Assembly (NCBI GenBank): GCA_034111085.1
Contig: JAWUXZ010000020.1
Location: forward strand, 1 to 64,000
DNA length: 64,000 nt
Direction: 5' to 3'
Source: Dinoroseobacter sp034111085
Lineage (GTDB): Bacteria; Pseudomonadota; Alphaproteobacteria; Rhodobacterales; Rhodobacteraceae
Position numbers and translations under genes: made by a program. Under the pieces are notes generated by a model. That model was not told the origin of the DNA and did no database searches. It worked only from the letters and a program-made list of their open reading frames with translations. Of this stretch, positions 26,298-34,467 are shown one piece after another. Positions within the stretch are counted from its first letter, which is position 1, and every line of letters starts with the position of its first letter.

Positions 26298-28073
26298 ATG
26301 CCACGTTATACAGCCCCCACCAAAGACATGCAGTTCATCCTTCAGGAGGTTCTGCACGCTGCCGCCAGCGATGTGCCCGGCTACGAGGAAATGGACGCCG
26401 ACACCACCGCCGCGATCCTCGAGGAAGCTGGCAAGGTCGCCTCCGAGGTGCTGCAACCGCTCAACTCCGTGGGCGATACCGAAGGTTGCACCCTAGAGAA
26501 CGGCGTTGTGCGCACACCCACCGGGTTCAAGGATGCGTTGGAGAAATTGAAAGAAGGCGGTTGGACCGGCCTTGATTGCGATCCCGCATATGGGGGCCAA
26601 GGCATGCCTAAGCTCATGGGGTTTGCCGTAATGGAAACCTTTATGTCAGCAAACATGGCTTTCAATATATACCCCGGCCTAACACATGGGGCCTATTCCG
26701 CGATCCACACACACGGCACCGACCAACAGAAGGCGACCTACCTGCACAAGATGGTGTCGTGCGACTGGGCCGGGACCATGAACTTGACCGAGCCCCACGC
26801 TGGCACCGATATGGGCATGGTGCGCACGAAGGCCGAACCGCAAAGCGACGGCAGCTACGCCATCACCGGTCAAAAGATCTTCATTTCTGGCGGCGAGCAG
26901 GACCTGACTGACAACATTATCCATCTGGTGCTTGCCAAGATCCAAGGCAGCCCGGACGGCGTGAAAGGCATTTCGCTGTTCATCGTGCCAAAGTTCCTTG
27001 TGAACGAAGACGGCAGCTTGGGCGCACGCAACGGCGTGTCGGTTGGAAAGATCGAAAAGAAAATGGGCCTGCATGGCAACGCCACCTGCGTGATGAACTA
27101 TGATGGCGCAACCGGCTACCTGCTGGGCGAGGCCAACAAAGGCATGCGCGCAATGTTCACGATGATGAACGAGGCGCGTCTCGGTGTCGGCGTGCAAGGC
27201 TACGCGCAAGCCGAAGTCGCGTATCAAAACGCGCTAGACTATGCCAATGATCGCCTTCAGGGCCGCGACATCACCGGCGTGAAGAACCCCAATGGCGCAG
27301 CTGATCCGATCATCGTGCATCCCGATGTGCGCCGCAATCTAATGGACCAGAAAAGCTTCACCGAGGGGGCGCGCGCGTTTTCCTTCTGGTGCGCACATCT
27401 GATCGACCGCCACGTCAAGGTTGGCGACCAAGATGCCGAAGGTCTCGTTTCGCTGATGATTCCGGTGCTCAAAGGCTTCTGCACCGACAAGGGCTTCGAG
27501 AGCACAATTGGCGCGCAGCAAGTCTACGGCGGCCACGGTTATATCGAAGAATGGGGCATGTCTCAGTTCGCGCGCGATGCCCGGATTGCGATGATCTATG
27601 AAGGCGCAAACGGAATTCAAGCCCTCGATCTGGTAGGTCGCAAGCTGACCCAAGACGGTGGCAAGCACGTAATGGCCTTCTTCGACATGATCAAAGCGTT
27701 CTGTAAAGAGCACGGCGATGATCCGGCAATGGCCGAGTTCACGACGCCGCTGAAAGGCGCGTCAAAAGACCTGCAAGCTGCATCAATGTTCTTCATGCAG
27801 ACAGGGATGAAGAACCCCAATGACGCGCTGGCCGGAAGCTACGACTTCATGCACTTGATGGGTCATGTCTGCTTGGCACTCATGTGGGCACGGATGGCAA
27901 AAGCCGCCCAAATCGCCCTTGCAAACGGCGCTTCAGACACAGCGTTCTACGAGACCAAGCTGTCGACAGCGCGCTACTACATGGCCCGCCAACTGCCCGC
28001 GACCAAGATGCACCTCGCGCGCATTCAGAGCGGGTCAGAGACGGTCATGGCGCTGGAAGCGGCCAACTTCTGA
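26298..28073 (+). CDS. Acyl-CoA dehydrogenase with C-terminal extension (DmdC/FadE type)
   Basis: A 591-residue flavoenzyme that introduces the alpha-beta double bond in acyl-CoA. Features are GLDCDPAYGGQGMP, NLTEPHAGTDMGMVRT, ITGQKIFISGGEQD, GLHGNATCVMNYDGA, FESTIGAQQVYGGHGYIEEWG and IYEGANGIQALDLVGRK, whose Glu is the expected catalytic base. The long form with a C-terminal domain includes 3-methylmercaptopropionyl-CoA dehydrogenase (DmdC) and fatty acyl-CoA enzymes; I cannot separate these by eye. GGAGAAGAACC precedes the ATG. Its stop overlaps the next small gene. Confidence 0.88.
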   Translation: MPRYTAPTKDMQFILQEVLHAAASDVPGYEEMDADTTAAILEEAGKVASEVLQPLNSVGDTEGCTLENGVVRTPTGFKDALEKLKEGGWTGLDCDPAYGGQGMPKLMGFAVMETFMSANMAFNIYPGLTHGAYSAIHTHGTDQQKATYLHKMVSCDWAGTMNLTEPHAGTDMGMVRTKAEPQSDGSYAITGQKIFISGGEQDLTDNIIHLVLAKIQGSPDGVKGISLFIVPKFLVNEDGSLGARNGVSVGKIEKKMGLHGNATCVMNYDGATGYLLGEANKGMRAMFTMMNEARLGVGVQGYAQAEVAYQNALDYANDRLQGRDITGVKNPNGAADPIIVHPDVRRNLMDQKSFTEGARAFSFWCAHLIDRHVKVGDQDAEGLVSLMIPVLKGFCTDKGFESTIGAQQVYGGHGYIEEWGMSQFARDARIAMIYEGANGIQALDLVGRKLTQDGGKHVMAFFDMIKAFCKEHGDDPAMAEFTTPLKGASKDLQAASMFFMQTGMKNPNDALAGSYDFMHLMGHVCLALMWARMAKAAQIALANGASDTAFYETKLSTARYYMARQLPATKMHLARIQSGSETVMALEAANF

Positions 28074-28285
28074 TGACAAAACGGCTGCGCCTGACACGAC
28101 GCTTTCCGGCGGCGATGACCGAAGACGGATATCGCCGCCTGCGCCGTTTCGCGCAGGAAGCCGGGCTAGAGGATGGCGAGGCGCTGTCGTTTATATTTGA
28201 GCATCTCGACAGCATCATGGACGACGAGACATTCCCGCACAGGCTCAGACTGTTCCAAGCCGAGCTGGGCGAGCGACGTAGATAA
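28073..28285 (+). CDS. Small protein translationally coupled to the acyl-CoA dehydrogenase
   Basis: A 70-residue protein starting at the ATG inside TGATG, immediately on the stop of the dehydrogenase. It is basic at the N-terminus (MTKRLRLTRRFPAAMTEDGY), then acidic and helical (EDGEALSFIFEHLDSIMDD). I know no characterised family. The tight coupling suggests production in proportion to the dehydrogenase, perhaps as a partner. It is followed by a terminator. Confidence 0.6.
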   Translation: MTKRLRLTRRFPAAMTEDGYRRLRRFAQEAGLEDGEALSFIFEHLDSIMDDETFPHRLRLFQAELGERRR

Positions 28286-28291
28286 AAGGAT

Positions 28292-28466
28292 TTGAGTATT
28301 TCTGCCTAAAAGAATGGCCGGTCCGCCCCTGCTGGCGATCTCTCCCCTGAACGAGGGCGGACCTTTCTTCTCCTAGGGCGGTCATCGGCGCTCCCGCCTG
28401 TACCGCACTCTAGGGATAGACGGACAAGGTTAACAAAACCTGCTTCTTCTAGGCTCAAATACTCAA
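28292..28466. repeat. Inverted pair of a 23-base repeat flanking a terminator
   Basis: TTGAGTATTT-N3-CCTARAAGAA occurs at 28292-28314 on the plus strand and at 28444-28466 on the minus strand, with 19 of 20 defined positions identical and the same 3-base gap. Such AT-rich gene-end repeats are, in my recollection, frequent in Rhodobacterales genomes. The pair flanks the hairpin at 28320. Confidence 0.6.
28320..28373 (+). terminator. Intrinsic terminator after the acyl-CoA dehydrogenase unit
   Basis: GGTCCGCCC (28320-28328) pairs perfectly with GGGCGGACC (28355-28363) around a 26-base loop. TTTCTTCT follows. Confidence 0.75.
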
Positions 28467-28496
28467 TGCCACCCCACGACCGACGAGGACCGTACA

Positions 28497-29090
28497 ATGA
28501 TGAAACTCTACTGCTTCGGCGAAAGCGGCAACTGCTACAAAGCAGCACTCGCGCTCGAACTATCGGGCCTGCCATGGCAAGCCGTGCCTGTTGATTTCTT
28601 TGGCGGCGAGGCGCGCACAGAAGCTTACAAGCGCGACATCAACCCTATGGGCGAGGCCCCGGTTCTGATCGACACCGATCACGACTACCGCCTGACCCAA
28701 TCGGGTGCGATCCAAGACTACATCTGTCACCTGACGGGCAAACTAACAGGCGATACGCCCGAGGCACGCCGCGAAGTTCTGCGCTGGACCCTTTGGGACA
28801 ACCACAAGCTCAGTTCACAAGCGGGCATGCAGCGGTTCTTGATGAACTTCCTGCCCGAAGAAAAGCGCCCGCAGGAGGTCATCGCCTTCACCAAAGGCCG
28901 CCTTGCCGCCACCTATACTGTGCTGAACGACCATCTGACGGGCCGCGACTGGATCGCCACCGATACCCTGACAACTGCTGACATCTCCTGCGCGGGCTAT
29001 CTCTATTACCCTGAGCCGTTCGGCTTTGAGCGCACCGCCTTCCCCGCCATCGACGCTTGGTTGACGCGCCTCAGCGACACACCCGGCTGA
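28497..29090 (+). CDS. Glutathione S-transferase family protein
   Basis: A 197-residue two-domain GST. The N-terminal thioredoxin-like domain has LYCFGESGNCYKAALALELS and the cis-proline/SNAIL-type region GEAPVLIDTDHDYRLTQSGAIQDYI. The C-terminal helical domain contains TTADISCAGYL. It conjugates glutathione to electrophiles or uses it as a cofactor; the placement in an acyl-CoA oxidation operon suggests detoxification of reactive intermediates, which is inference. The thiolase gene follows 58 bases later. Confidence 0.88.
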   Translation: MMKLYCFGESGNCYKAALALELSGLPWQAVPVDFFGGEARTEAYKRDINPMGEAPVLIDTDHDYRLTQSGAIQDYICHLTGKLTGDTPEARREVLRWTLWDNHKLSSQAGMQRFLMNFLPEEKRPQEVIAFTKGRLAATYTVLNDHLTGRDWIATDTLTTADISCAGYLYYPEPFGFERTAFPAIDAWLTRLSDTPG

Positions 29091-29148
29091 AAACGCCCCT
29101 ATGACCTGCTGCCCGCGCCGACCGTGGGCAAAGACAATCGGAGCTAAC

Positions 29149-30360
29149 ATGACCGACGCCTATATCTACGACACCGTTCGCACCCCCCGTGGCAAGGGCC
29201 GCAAGGATGGCAGCTTGCATGAGGTGACCTCTGCGCGTCTCTCCGCGGTCGTTCTCAACGCGCTCAAGGAACGCAACGGGCTTGAGGGCCACGCGGTCGA
29301 GGACGTGATCTGGGGCAACGCCACCCAAGTGGCTGAGCAGGGTGGATGCCTTGCGCGCACCGCAGTGCTCGCCTCCGATCTGGACCAATCCATTCCCGGC
29401 CTGTCGATCAACCGTTTCTGCGCGTCGGGGCTTGAGGCCGTGAACATCGCCGCAAATCAGATCAAGGGCGGCGCAGGCCAAGCCTATATCGCAGGCGGGG
29501 TCGAAATGATGGGCCGCGTGCCGATGGGCAGTGATGGTGCCGCAATTGCCGTTGATCCTTCCATCGCGATGAAAACCTATTTCGTGCCACAAGGAATCTC
29601 CGCCGATATCATCGCCACAGAGTATGGTTTTTCGCGCGATGACGCCGACGCGCTGGCCGTCGAATCCCAGAACCGCGCCGCCGCCGCTTGGGCCGACAAC
29701 CGCTTCGCCAAATCCGTCATCACCGTGCGCGACATCAACGGCCTGCCTATCCTTGATCGCGACGAATACATGCGTCCGGGCACCGATATGCAGTCGCTCG
29801 GCGCGCTGAAAGCCAGCTTCAAGGACATGGGCGAAAGCATGCCCGGTTTCGACAAAATCGCCCTGATGCGCTACCCGCATCTTGAGCGGATCAACCATAT
29901 CCACCACGCAGGCAACTCGTCGGGGATCGTGGACGGTTCGGCTGGTATCTTGATCGGCAATAAAGAATTCGGCGAGGCCCACGGCCTAAAACCCCGCGCA
30001 ATCATCCGCGCGACCTGCAAGATCGGCACCGATCCGACGATCATGCTGACAGGCCCGGTGCCTGCAACCCAGAAGATCCTCGCGGATTCCGGGATGAGCA
30101 TCAACGACATCGACCTGTTCGAGGTCAACGAGGCGTTCTCAAGCGTCGTTCTGCGCTTTATGCAGGCCTTCGATGTGGCCCCCGCCAAGGTCAATCCCAA
30201 CGGCGGCTCCATCGCGATGGGCCATCCTTTGGGCGCAACCGGTGCGATCATCCTGGGCACGCTGCTCGACGAGCTGGAGCGCACTGGCAAGGGCACAGGT
30301 CTTGCAACACTTTGTGTGGCCTCCGGCATGGGCGCCGCCACAATTATCGAGCGCGTGTGA
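29149..30360 (+). CDS. Acetyl-CoA C-acyltransferase (thiolase, FadA type)
   Basis: A 403-residue thiolase that cleaves 3-oxoacyl-CoA in beta-oxidation. The acyl-accepting Cys is at residue 91 in NRFCASGLEAV, and the other active-site motifs are FEVNEAFSS, GGSIAMGHPLGATGA and LCVASGMGAA. CGGAGCTAAC precedes the ATG at 29149; the longer frame from 29101 is not conserved. Its TGA overlaps the next ATG (TGATG), so the first cupin is coupled to it. Confidence 0.93.
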   Translation: MTDAYIYDTVRTPRGKGRKDGSLHEVTSARLSAVVLNALKERNGLEGHAVEDVIWGNATQVAEQGGCLARTAVLASDLDQSIPGLSINRFCASGLEAVNIAANQIKGGAGQAYIAGGVEMMGRVPMGSDGAAIAVDPSIAMKTYFVPQGISADIIATEYGFSRDDADALAVESQNRAAAAWADNRFAKSVITVRDINGLPILDRDEYMRPGTDMQSLGALKASFKDMGESMPGFDKIALMRYPHLERINHIHHAGNSSGIVDGSAGILIGNKEFGEAHGLKPRAIIRATCKIGTDPTIMLTGPVPATQKILADSGMSINDIDLFEVNEAFSSVVLRFMQAFDVAPAKVNPNGGSIAMGHPLGATGAIILGTLLDELERTGKGTGLATLCVASGMGAATIIERV

Positions 30361-30830
30361 TGCGCAAACTCGACCTAACCTCGGCCCCGTTCCTAAGCTT
30401 CGCGGCGGACGATCCGCTTGGGGCGGCCCGGCGATGGGCTGTGGGCGACGCAGGTGGGCTCACGCAATTCGGGGTGGCAATTGAAGAACTGTCTGCGGGG
30501 GCAGCGTCATCCGAGCGGCACTGGCACAGTGATGAGGATGAGCTTATTTATGTTCTCGACGGAGCTATCACGCTGGTCGAGGATGACGGCGCTACCTCCC
30601 TCAAACCCGGCGACGCGGTTGCCTGGCCAGCGAACCGGCCCAACGCACACCGGCTCGAAAACCACTCGACCTCGACGGTCCGGTTCCTTGTGGTCGGCAA
30701 GCGCTCTGCGACTGACACCGTTCACTATCCCGATCTCGGTCAAACCCGCGTTCGCGCGGCAGACGGATCATGGCAGCTTACCGGACCGGGCGGCACGCTT
30801 ATCGAGGAAGGGGGACATGCGAATGCCTAA
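30360..30830 (+). CDS. Cupin-domain protein, tandem copy 1
   Basis: A 156-residue single cupin. The metal-site motif ERHWHSDEDELIYVLDG (H-x-H-x4-E form) is followed by GDAVAWPANRPNAHRLEN, and GGLTQFGVAIEELSAGA precedes them. It shares the same block order and about half of its core residues with the next gene, so the two arose by duplication. Its function within a beta-oxidation operon is unknown; it could bind a metal and a small acid. Confidence 0.85.
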   Translation: MRKLDLTSAPFLSFAADDPLGAARRWAVGDAGGLTQFGVAIEELSAGAASSERHWHSDEDELIYVLDGAITLVEDDGATSLKPGDAVAWPANRPNAHRLENHSTSTVRFLVVGKRSATDTVHYPDLGQTRVRAADGSWQLTGPGGTLIEEGGHANA

Positions 30831-31293
30831 ACTCGAACTCGCCACCGTGCCGGTCAAAACCGGCTCAATCTACCCTGCACCTTATGATGCGCTCATGACC
30901 GGACGGTCGTCGTTGCGTCTAGGACAATCGGGTGGGCTGAGCCAGTTCGGCGTGAACATTGTCACGCTTGAGGTCGGAGCCACTTCCAGTTTGCGACACT
31001 GGCACCTCAAAGAAGACGAATTCGTCATGATCCTTGAGGGCACCTGTCACCTGATCGAAGACGACGGGGCCACGTCAATGAAAGTCGGTGATTGCGCCGC
31101 ATTCCCCGCGAACACACCCAACGGCCACTGCTTCGAAAATCGCAGCGAGGCCGCCGCAAAATTCCTCGTCGTGGGCAGCAAAATGCCAGACGAAGAAGCC
31201 ACGTATTCCGATGTCGATCTCCATGTGAAGATCACGGACGCAGGTCCGATCTTCTCGCACTGGGACGGCACACCCTTTCAGGGAGCTAAGTAA
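30823..31293 (+). CDS. Cupin-domain protein, tandem copy 2
   Basis: A 156-residue cupin with RHWHLKEDEFVMILEG and GDCAAFPANTPNGHCFEN, paralogous to the preceding gene. The ATG at 30823 has AAGGGGG eight bases upstream and overlaps the end of copy 1; an ATG at 30817 is also possible. The fadJ-type gene starts directly after its stop. Both cupins are therefore coupled between thiolase and the bifunctional enzyme, which suggests a common purpose. Confidence 0.85.
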   Translation: MPKLELATVPVKTGSIYPAPYDALMTGRSSLRLGQSGGLSQFGVNIVTLEVGATSSLRHWHLKEDEFVMILEGTCHLIEDDGATSMKVGDCAAFPANTPNGHCFENRSEAAAKFLVVGSKMPDEEATYSDVDLHVKITDAGPIFSHWDGTPFQGAK

Positions 31294-33492
31294 ATGACTG
31301 ACTTTACACTCGAAAAACATGCCGACGGCGCTGCTATCATCACTTGGGACTGCCCTGGCCGTCCAATGAACGTGCTGACGCGCGAAGCATTCTCACTCGT
31401 CGAAGATATGCTCGATGACTGCTTGGCTGATGACGCAGTCAAGGGCATCGTCATAACCTCCGGCAAGGCCGACTTCGCCGCTGGGATGGACCTAAACGTT
31501 CTCGCAGCCGTGGCCGCTGAAGGCGGCGAGCACCCCGAACAAGCCACGTTCGATTTCATCATGAACGGCCACCGCATCTTGCGTAAGATCGAGCGCGCCG
31601 GGATGGACCCGAAAACCCTCAAGGGCGGCAAGCCTATTGCGACCGCCATGCCCGGCACCGGCCTCGGCATCGGGTTTGAAATCCCACTGGCCACGCACCG
31701 CATCTTCGCGGCACCAAATCCTAAAGCCAAAATCGGCCTGCCCGAAATCTTGGTTGGTATCTTTCCCGGCGCAGGTGGGACGACCCGCCTTGTGCGCAAG
31801 ATGGGCGCAATGGCCGCCAGCCCCTACCTGCTGGAAGGCAAGCCCCTCGCGCCCGACAAAGCCAAAGCCGCTGGCCTGATCGCCGAGGTCGTCGAAGACC
31901 CCATTGCCGCCGCGCGCGCTTGGGTTCTGCAAGCCACAGACGCCGATCTCGTCAAGCCGTGGGACCAAAAGGGCTACAAAATGCCCGGCGGCGCGCCCTA
32001 CCACCCTGCTGGCTTCATGACCTATGTGGGTGCCTCCGCGATGGTCCATGCCAACACATGGGGCGTCTATCCGGCGGCCAAGGCGCTGCTTTGCGCCGCA
32101 TATGAGGGCGCGCTTGTGCCCTTCGACACAGCGCTCAAGATCGAGGCGCGCTATTTCACCTCAGTTCTTGTGAACCCATCATCATCCGCCATGATCCGGT
32201 CGCTGTTCATCAATAAGACAGCACTCGAAAAAGGCGCTGTACGCCCCGCAGGCATCCCCAGCCAAGCCGTCAAAAAGGTCGGTATTCTAGGCGCAGGCAT
32301 GATGGGCGCCGGCATCGCTTATGTGTCGGCCAAGGCCGGGATCGAGGTCGTGCTGCTAGACCAACAACAAGCCGCCGCCGACAAGGGCAAGGCCTACTCG
32401 GAAGCGCTGCTCGACAAGGCCATCAGCCGCAAGCGCTCTACGCCCGAGAAGAAGGACGCGCTGCTCAACCTCATCGAGGCCACCACCGATTATCAAGCCC
32501 TCAAGGATTGCGACCTGATCGTGGAGGCGGTGTTTGAGGACCCCGCAATCAAAGCCACCGTCACCAAAGCGGTCGAGGCCGTCGTGAGCGAGGATACCAT
32601 CTTCGCAACCAACACCTCCACCTTGCCGATTGGCGAGCTTGCAAAGGCCAGCACACGGCCTGAGCAGTTCATCGGCATCCACTTCTTCTCGCCCGTAGAC
32701 AAGATGTTGCTGGTCGAGATCATCAAGGGAGCCCAGACTGGCGACCGTGCCACGGCCAAAGCGCTCGACTTCGTGCGCCAGATCCGCAAAACGCCCATCG
32801 TGGTTAATGACGCGCGCTTCTTCTACGCCAACCGCTGCATCATCCCCTATATCAACGAGGGGATCCGCATGGTCGCTGAGGGCGTGTCGCCGTCGCTGAT
32901 CGAGAACGCCGCCAAGTTGGTCGGGATGCCGCTGGGTCCGCTTCAACTCGTGGATGAAACCTCCATCGATCTCGGAGTCAAGATCGCCAAGGCAACCCGC
33001 GCGGCCATGGGCGACGCCTATCCAGACGGGGCAGTTGACGAGGTGATTTTCTGGATGGCAGACGAAAACCGCCTCGGCAAAAAGGTCGGGGCCGGATTTT
33101 ACAGCTATGACGAAAAGGGCAAACGCCAAGGACTCTGGGACGGGCTCTCGGCCAAATATCCAGTGGCCGAGGACCAACCCGACCTGATCGAAGTCCAACA
33201 CCGCCTTCTGTTCGCACAAGTGCTAGAGGCGGTACGCGCGCTCGAAGATGGGGTCCTGATGGACATCCGCGAGGGCGATGTGGGGGCGATCCTAGGATGG
33301 GGGTTCGCGCCATGGAGTGGGGGACCGCTGAGCTGGCTCGACATGCTCGGAACACCTTACGCAGCCGAGCGGTGCGATGCGTTGACCGAGACCTACGGCG
33401 AGCGCTTCAAGTGCCCTGACTTGCTGCGCGAAATGGCCAAGAAAAGCCAACGGTTCTACAAACGCTTCGCGCCCGAGAAAAAAGCCGCTTAG
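31294..33492 (+). CDS. fadJ: Bifunctional enoyl-CoA hydratase / 3-hydroxyacyl-CoA dehydrogenase (FadJ/FadB type)
   Basis: A 732-residue fusion. The crotonase domain (1-200) has FAAGMDLNVLA, GFEIPLATHRIFA and GLPEILVGIFPGAGG with both active-site glutamates. The NAD-binding domain starts at KVGILGAGMMGAGIAYVSAKA, with ATNTSTLPIGELA and GIHFFSPVDKMLLVEII. The C-terminal 3HCDH domains end at the last residue. It hydrates 2-enoyl-CoA and oxidises the 3-hydroxy product with NAD. The ATG touches the stop of the second cupin. It ends the operon, which has a terminator just after. Confidence 0.93.
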   Translation: MTDFTLEKHADGAAIITWDCPGRPMNVLTREAFSLVEDMLDDCLADDAVKGIVITSGKADFAAGMDLNVLAAVAAEGGEHPEQATFDFIMNGHRILRKIERAGMDPKTLKGGKPIATAMPGTGLGIGFEIPLATHRIFAAPNPKAKIGLPEILVGIFPGAGGTTRLVRKMGAMAASPYLLEGKPLAPDKAKAAGLIAEVVEDPIAAARAWVLQATDADLVKPWDQKGYKMPGGAPYHPAGFMTYVGASAMVHANTWGVYPAAKALLCAAYEGALVPFDTALKIEARYFTSVLVNPSSSAMIRSLFINKTALEKGAVRPAGIPSQAVKKVGILGAGMMGAGIAYVSAKAGIEVVLLDQQQAAADKGKAYSEALLDKAISRKRSTPEKKDALLNLIEATTDYQALKDCDLIVEAVFEDPAIKATVTKAVEAVVSEDTIFATNTSTLPIGELAKASTRPEQFIGIHFFSPVDKMLLVEIIKGAQTGDRATAKALDFVRQIRKTPIVVNDARFFYANRCIIPYINEGIRMVAEGVSPSLIENAAKLVGMPLGPLQLVDETSIDLGVKIAKATRAAMGDAYPDGAVDEVIFWMADENRLGKKVGAGFYSYDEKGKRQGLWDGLSAKYPVAEDQPDLIEVQHRLLFAQVLEAVRALEDGVLMDIREGDVGAILGWGFAPWSGGPLSWLDMLGTPYAAERCDALTETYGERFKCPDLLREMAKKSQRFYKRFAPEKKAA

Positions 33493-33525
33493 GGCGGTCC
33501 AGCCACCGAGGCGACACACAAAGAA

Positions 33526-33549
33526 GGCTCCCGAGAGGGGGCCTTTTTT
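33526..33549 (+). terminator. Intrinsic terminator after the beta-oxidation operon
   Basis: GGCTCCC (33526-33532) pairs with GGGGGCC (33537-33543, one G-T pair) around a GAGA loop. Six Ts follow. Confidence 0.85.
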
Positions 33550-33638
33550 GTTCGAGAAAAGGCCGCACATATTCGCTGCGCTGAGTGCCAAGGCCTGCTC
33601 CACTCAGTTGATCTTGTCTCGGTTTAGTCTCAAGCCGC

Positions 33639-34382
33639 CTACTCTCCTCGCCACCCGAGCCCCATGCTCATGGCCGTTGCCGCCTTGCGCACGGCCTCGA
33701 CCACCTTGCTGCCCACCACGTCTGTCACGTTCGTAGCACTCACTGCCGCAACAACCTCACCCGACATATCCAGCACGGGCGCTGCAACGCTGGAAATCCC
33801 GCTCTCGAACCGGCCAATGCTTTGGACATGGTCTGCTCCGATGTCTTGGCGGCGTGCCTCTAGCACACGCATGAGCGATCCTCGGTCGAGGTCTCCATAC
33901 AGCTGCCGCAACTCACGCTCGGTCTTGCACGCGAGAAATATCCGGCCCATCGCCGTGGTCGCGGCGGGCAAGCGGCTGCCGACATGGACCAGCGATGACA
34001 GGCCCTGGGCCGCGGGCATGCGCAACAGATAGAGCACATGCCGCCCGTCGAGCACCCCCAGATGTGTGGACCAATCAATCTCGTCTCGAAGTTTTTCAAG
34101 CGCAGGCTGTGCTACCTCCAGCAACTCGCGACTGGCATGGTAGCCGTAGCTAAGGCGCAGCACTGATGGGCCGAGGCGGTAATGATGGCCCTCCTGCGTT
34201 GGCAGCAAATAGCCTTCACTGACCAAAGTATGGACGCTGCGGAAGGCGGCAGAGCGCGTAATCCCAAGCGCGCCTGCGATCTCAGACAGCGTCAATTCCG
34301 GCTTGCGCGGCGTGAAGGTTTGCAGCACTGCAAGCCCGCGCTTGAGGCCCGGAACCGTATAGGGGTCTTTTTCATCGGTCAT
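33639..34382 (-). CDS. IclR-family transcriptional regulator 1
   Basis: A 247-residue regulator. The N-terminal winged helix reads TLSEIAGALGITRSAAFRSVHTLVSEGYLL. The C-terminal IclR effector domain contains HLGVLDGRHVLYLLR, SRLPAATTAMGRIFLA and FESGISSVAAPVLDMSG. The start at 34382 is chosen because the upstream 64 codons are not family-like. It diverges from the bicupin-Rieske operon and probably controls it in response to an aromatic acid or related ligand, as IclR proteins of this kind usually do. Confidence 0.92.
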   Translation of the reverse strand: MTDEKDPYTVPGLKRGLAVLQTFTPRKPELTLSEIAGALGITRSAAFRSVHTLVSEGYLLPTQEGHHYRLGPSVLRLSYGYHASRELLEVAQPALEKLRDEIDWSTHLGVLDGRHVLYLLRMPAAQGLSSLVHVGSRLPAATTAMGRIFLACKTERELRQLYGDLDRGSLMRVLEARRQDIGADHVQSIGRFESGISSVAAPVLDMSGEVVAAVSATNVTDVVGSKVVEAVRKAATAMSMGLGWRGE

Positions 34383-34393
34383 ATCTGTTTCAC

Positions 34394-34440
34394 CCGCAAA
34401 ACGCACTCTTCCCAAATGAGGTCCTATCCTTAGTTTGCGG
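34394..34440. promoter_or_regulatory. Inverted repeat in the IclR 1 / bicupin promoter region
   Basis: CCGCAAA (34394-34400) and TTTGCGG (34434-34440) form an exact inverted repeat with a 33-base spacer inside the 85-base divergent promoter. It is a candidate binding site for IclR 1. Spacing is larger than for a simple dimer site, so two half-contacts with looping or chance are also possible. Confidence 0.4.
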
Positions 34441-34467
34441 TCAAGGTTTAACGCGAAGGATGACGAG

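Noticed and set aside
29071..29982. Minus-strand open frame of 303 codons
   Set aside because: It is antisense to the thiolase gene with its active-site Cys; the His/Asp/Gly-rich translation is typical of a shadow frame in GC-rich DNA.
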